This document shows, one piece after another, positions 13,623 through 13,818 of a stretch of 13,818 nucleotides of DNA. Within the stretch, counting starts at the first letter, position 1. Every line of letters starts with the position of its first letter. The notes beneath the pieces are model-generated. The model was not told the origin of the DNA, did not search any database, and saw only the letters and a list, made by a program, of their open reading frames with translations. The position numbers and the translations under genes were made by a program. The DNA comes from Trueperaceae bacterium (lineage in GTDB: Bacteria > Deinococcota > Deinococci > Deinococcales > Trueperaceae): NCBI GenBank assembly GCA_011390455.1, contig JAABSI010000078.1, positions 1-13,818 on the forward strand, given 5' to 3'.

Positions 13623-13818
13623 TTCTTCTGGATGAACGACGTCCACTTCTCGGGGGTGTCTTCCTCCGTGAAGATCGCCTCGACGGGGCACGCCGGGACG
13701 CAAGCGCCACAGTCGATGCACTCTTCGGGGTGGATGTAGAACTGGTCGTCGGCTTCGTAGATGCATTCGACGGGGCAGACGTCGACGCAGGCCTGGTCTT
13801 TGACCCCGATGCAGGGTT
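13601..13818 (-). CDS. Seven-iron (3Fe-4S/4Fe-4S) ferredoxin, 3' part (5' end outside window)
   Basis: A small soluble electron carrier. The frame runs off the window, so no start codon is visible; 71 complete codons and the stop TGA (13603-13601) can be read, starting PCIGVKDQACVDVCPVEC. The cysteine pattern C-x7-C-x3-CP in the first half and C-x2-C-x2-C-x3-CP (CIDCGACVPACP) in the second is that of seven-iron ferredoxins with one 3Fe-4S and one 4Fe-4S cluster. FYIHPEECIDCGACVPACPV and the acidic tail EEDTPEKW are very close to Thermus ferredoxin. Only a few N-terminal residues should be missing (family about 78). The partner reaction is unknown; its neighbour lysK is unrelated. Confidence 0.93.
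   Translation of the reverse strand, partial: PCIGVKDQACVDVCPVECIYEADDQFYIHPEECIDCGACVPACPVEAIFTEEDTPEKWTSFIQKNYDLSGV

Noticed and set aside
1..13818. Insertion sequences, prophage genes, CRISPR arrays, tRNA, rRNA or toxin-antitoxin pairs.
   Set aside because: None seen: no spaced repeats, transposase motifs or tRNA-like folds were found, and the genes are ordinary chromosomal ones.

Overview
The window is a very GC-rich, densely coding bacterial chromosome segment that most resembles the Deinococcus-Thermus group (Deinococcota), possibly a Truepera-like lineage. Three things suggest this: a complete LysW-dependent (amino-group carrier protein) lysine/ornithine gene set whose LysX, LysY and LysW tails closely resemble Thermus proteins as I remember them; a Thermus-type seven-iron ferredoxin; and a bacillithiol gene (bshC). 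Several genes also lack a Shine-Dalgarno sequence and instead carry a TANNNT box 5-7 nt before the start codon, the leaderless layout known from Deinococcus. The placement is an inference; there is no rRNA here.

Layout. 1-1069: 3' part of purF (+). 1106-1855: a WecG/TagA-family glycosyltransferase (-), convergent with purF across a cluster of GC hairpins. 1956-3554: bshC (+), divergent from the glycosyltransferase and convergent with guaB. 3567-6683: a minus-strand group transcribed as mutY, then a hotdog thioesterase, then guaB. 6684-7022: a 339-bp divergent intergenic region with the mutY start box on one side and the lys promoter and possible operator repeats on the other. 7023-13622: the lys operon, in the order lysW, lysX, lysY, YcaQ-like glycosylase, lysZ, lysJ, lysK. 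13601-13818: 3' part of a ferredoxin gene (-) that overlaps the end of lysK tail to tail.

How the genes work together. LysX joins the amino group of alpha-aminoadipate (or glutamate) to the C-terminal glutamate of the carrier LysW. LysZ phosphorylates the side chain, LysY reduces it, LysJ transaminates it, and LysK releases lysine (or ornithine). All six components sit in one run with 4-nt stop/start overlaps at four junctions. purF and guaB are purine genes but are not adjacent and do not form an operon.

The two most unusual points are a LysW with no cysteine at all, so without the zinc ribbon that defines the family, and a DNA-glycosylase-like YcaQ/HTH_42 gene inserted between lysY and lysZ and overlapping both by 4 nt. 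No mobile element, CRISPR array, tRNA or rRNA was seen.
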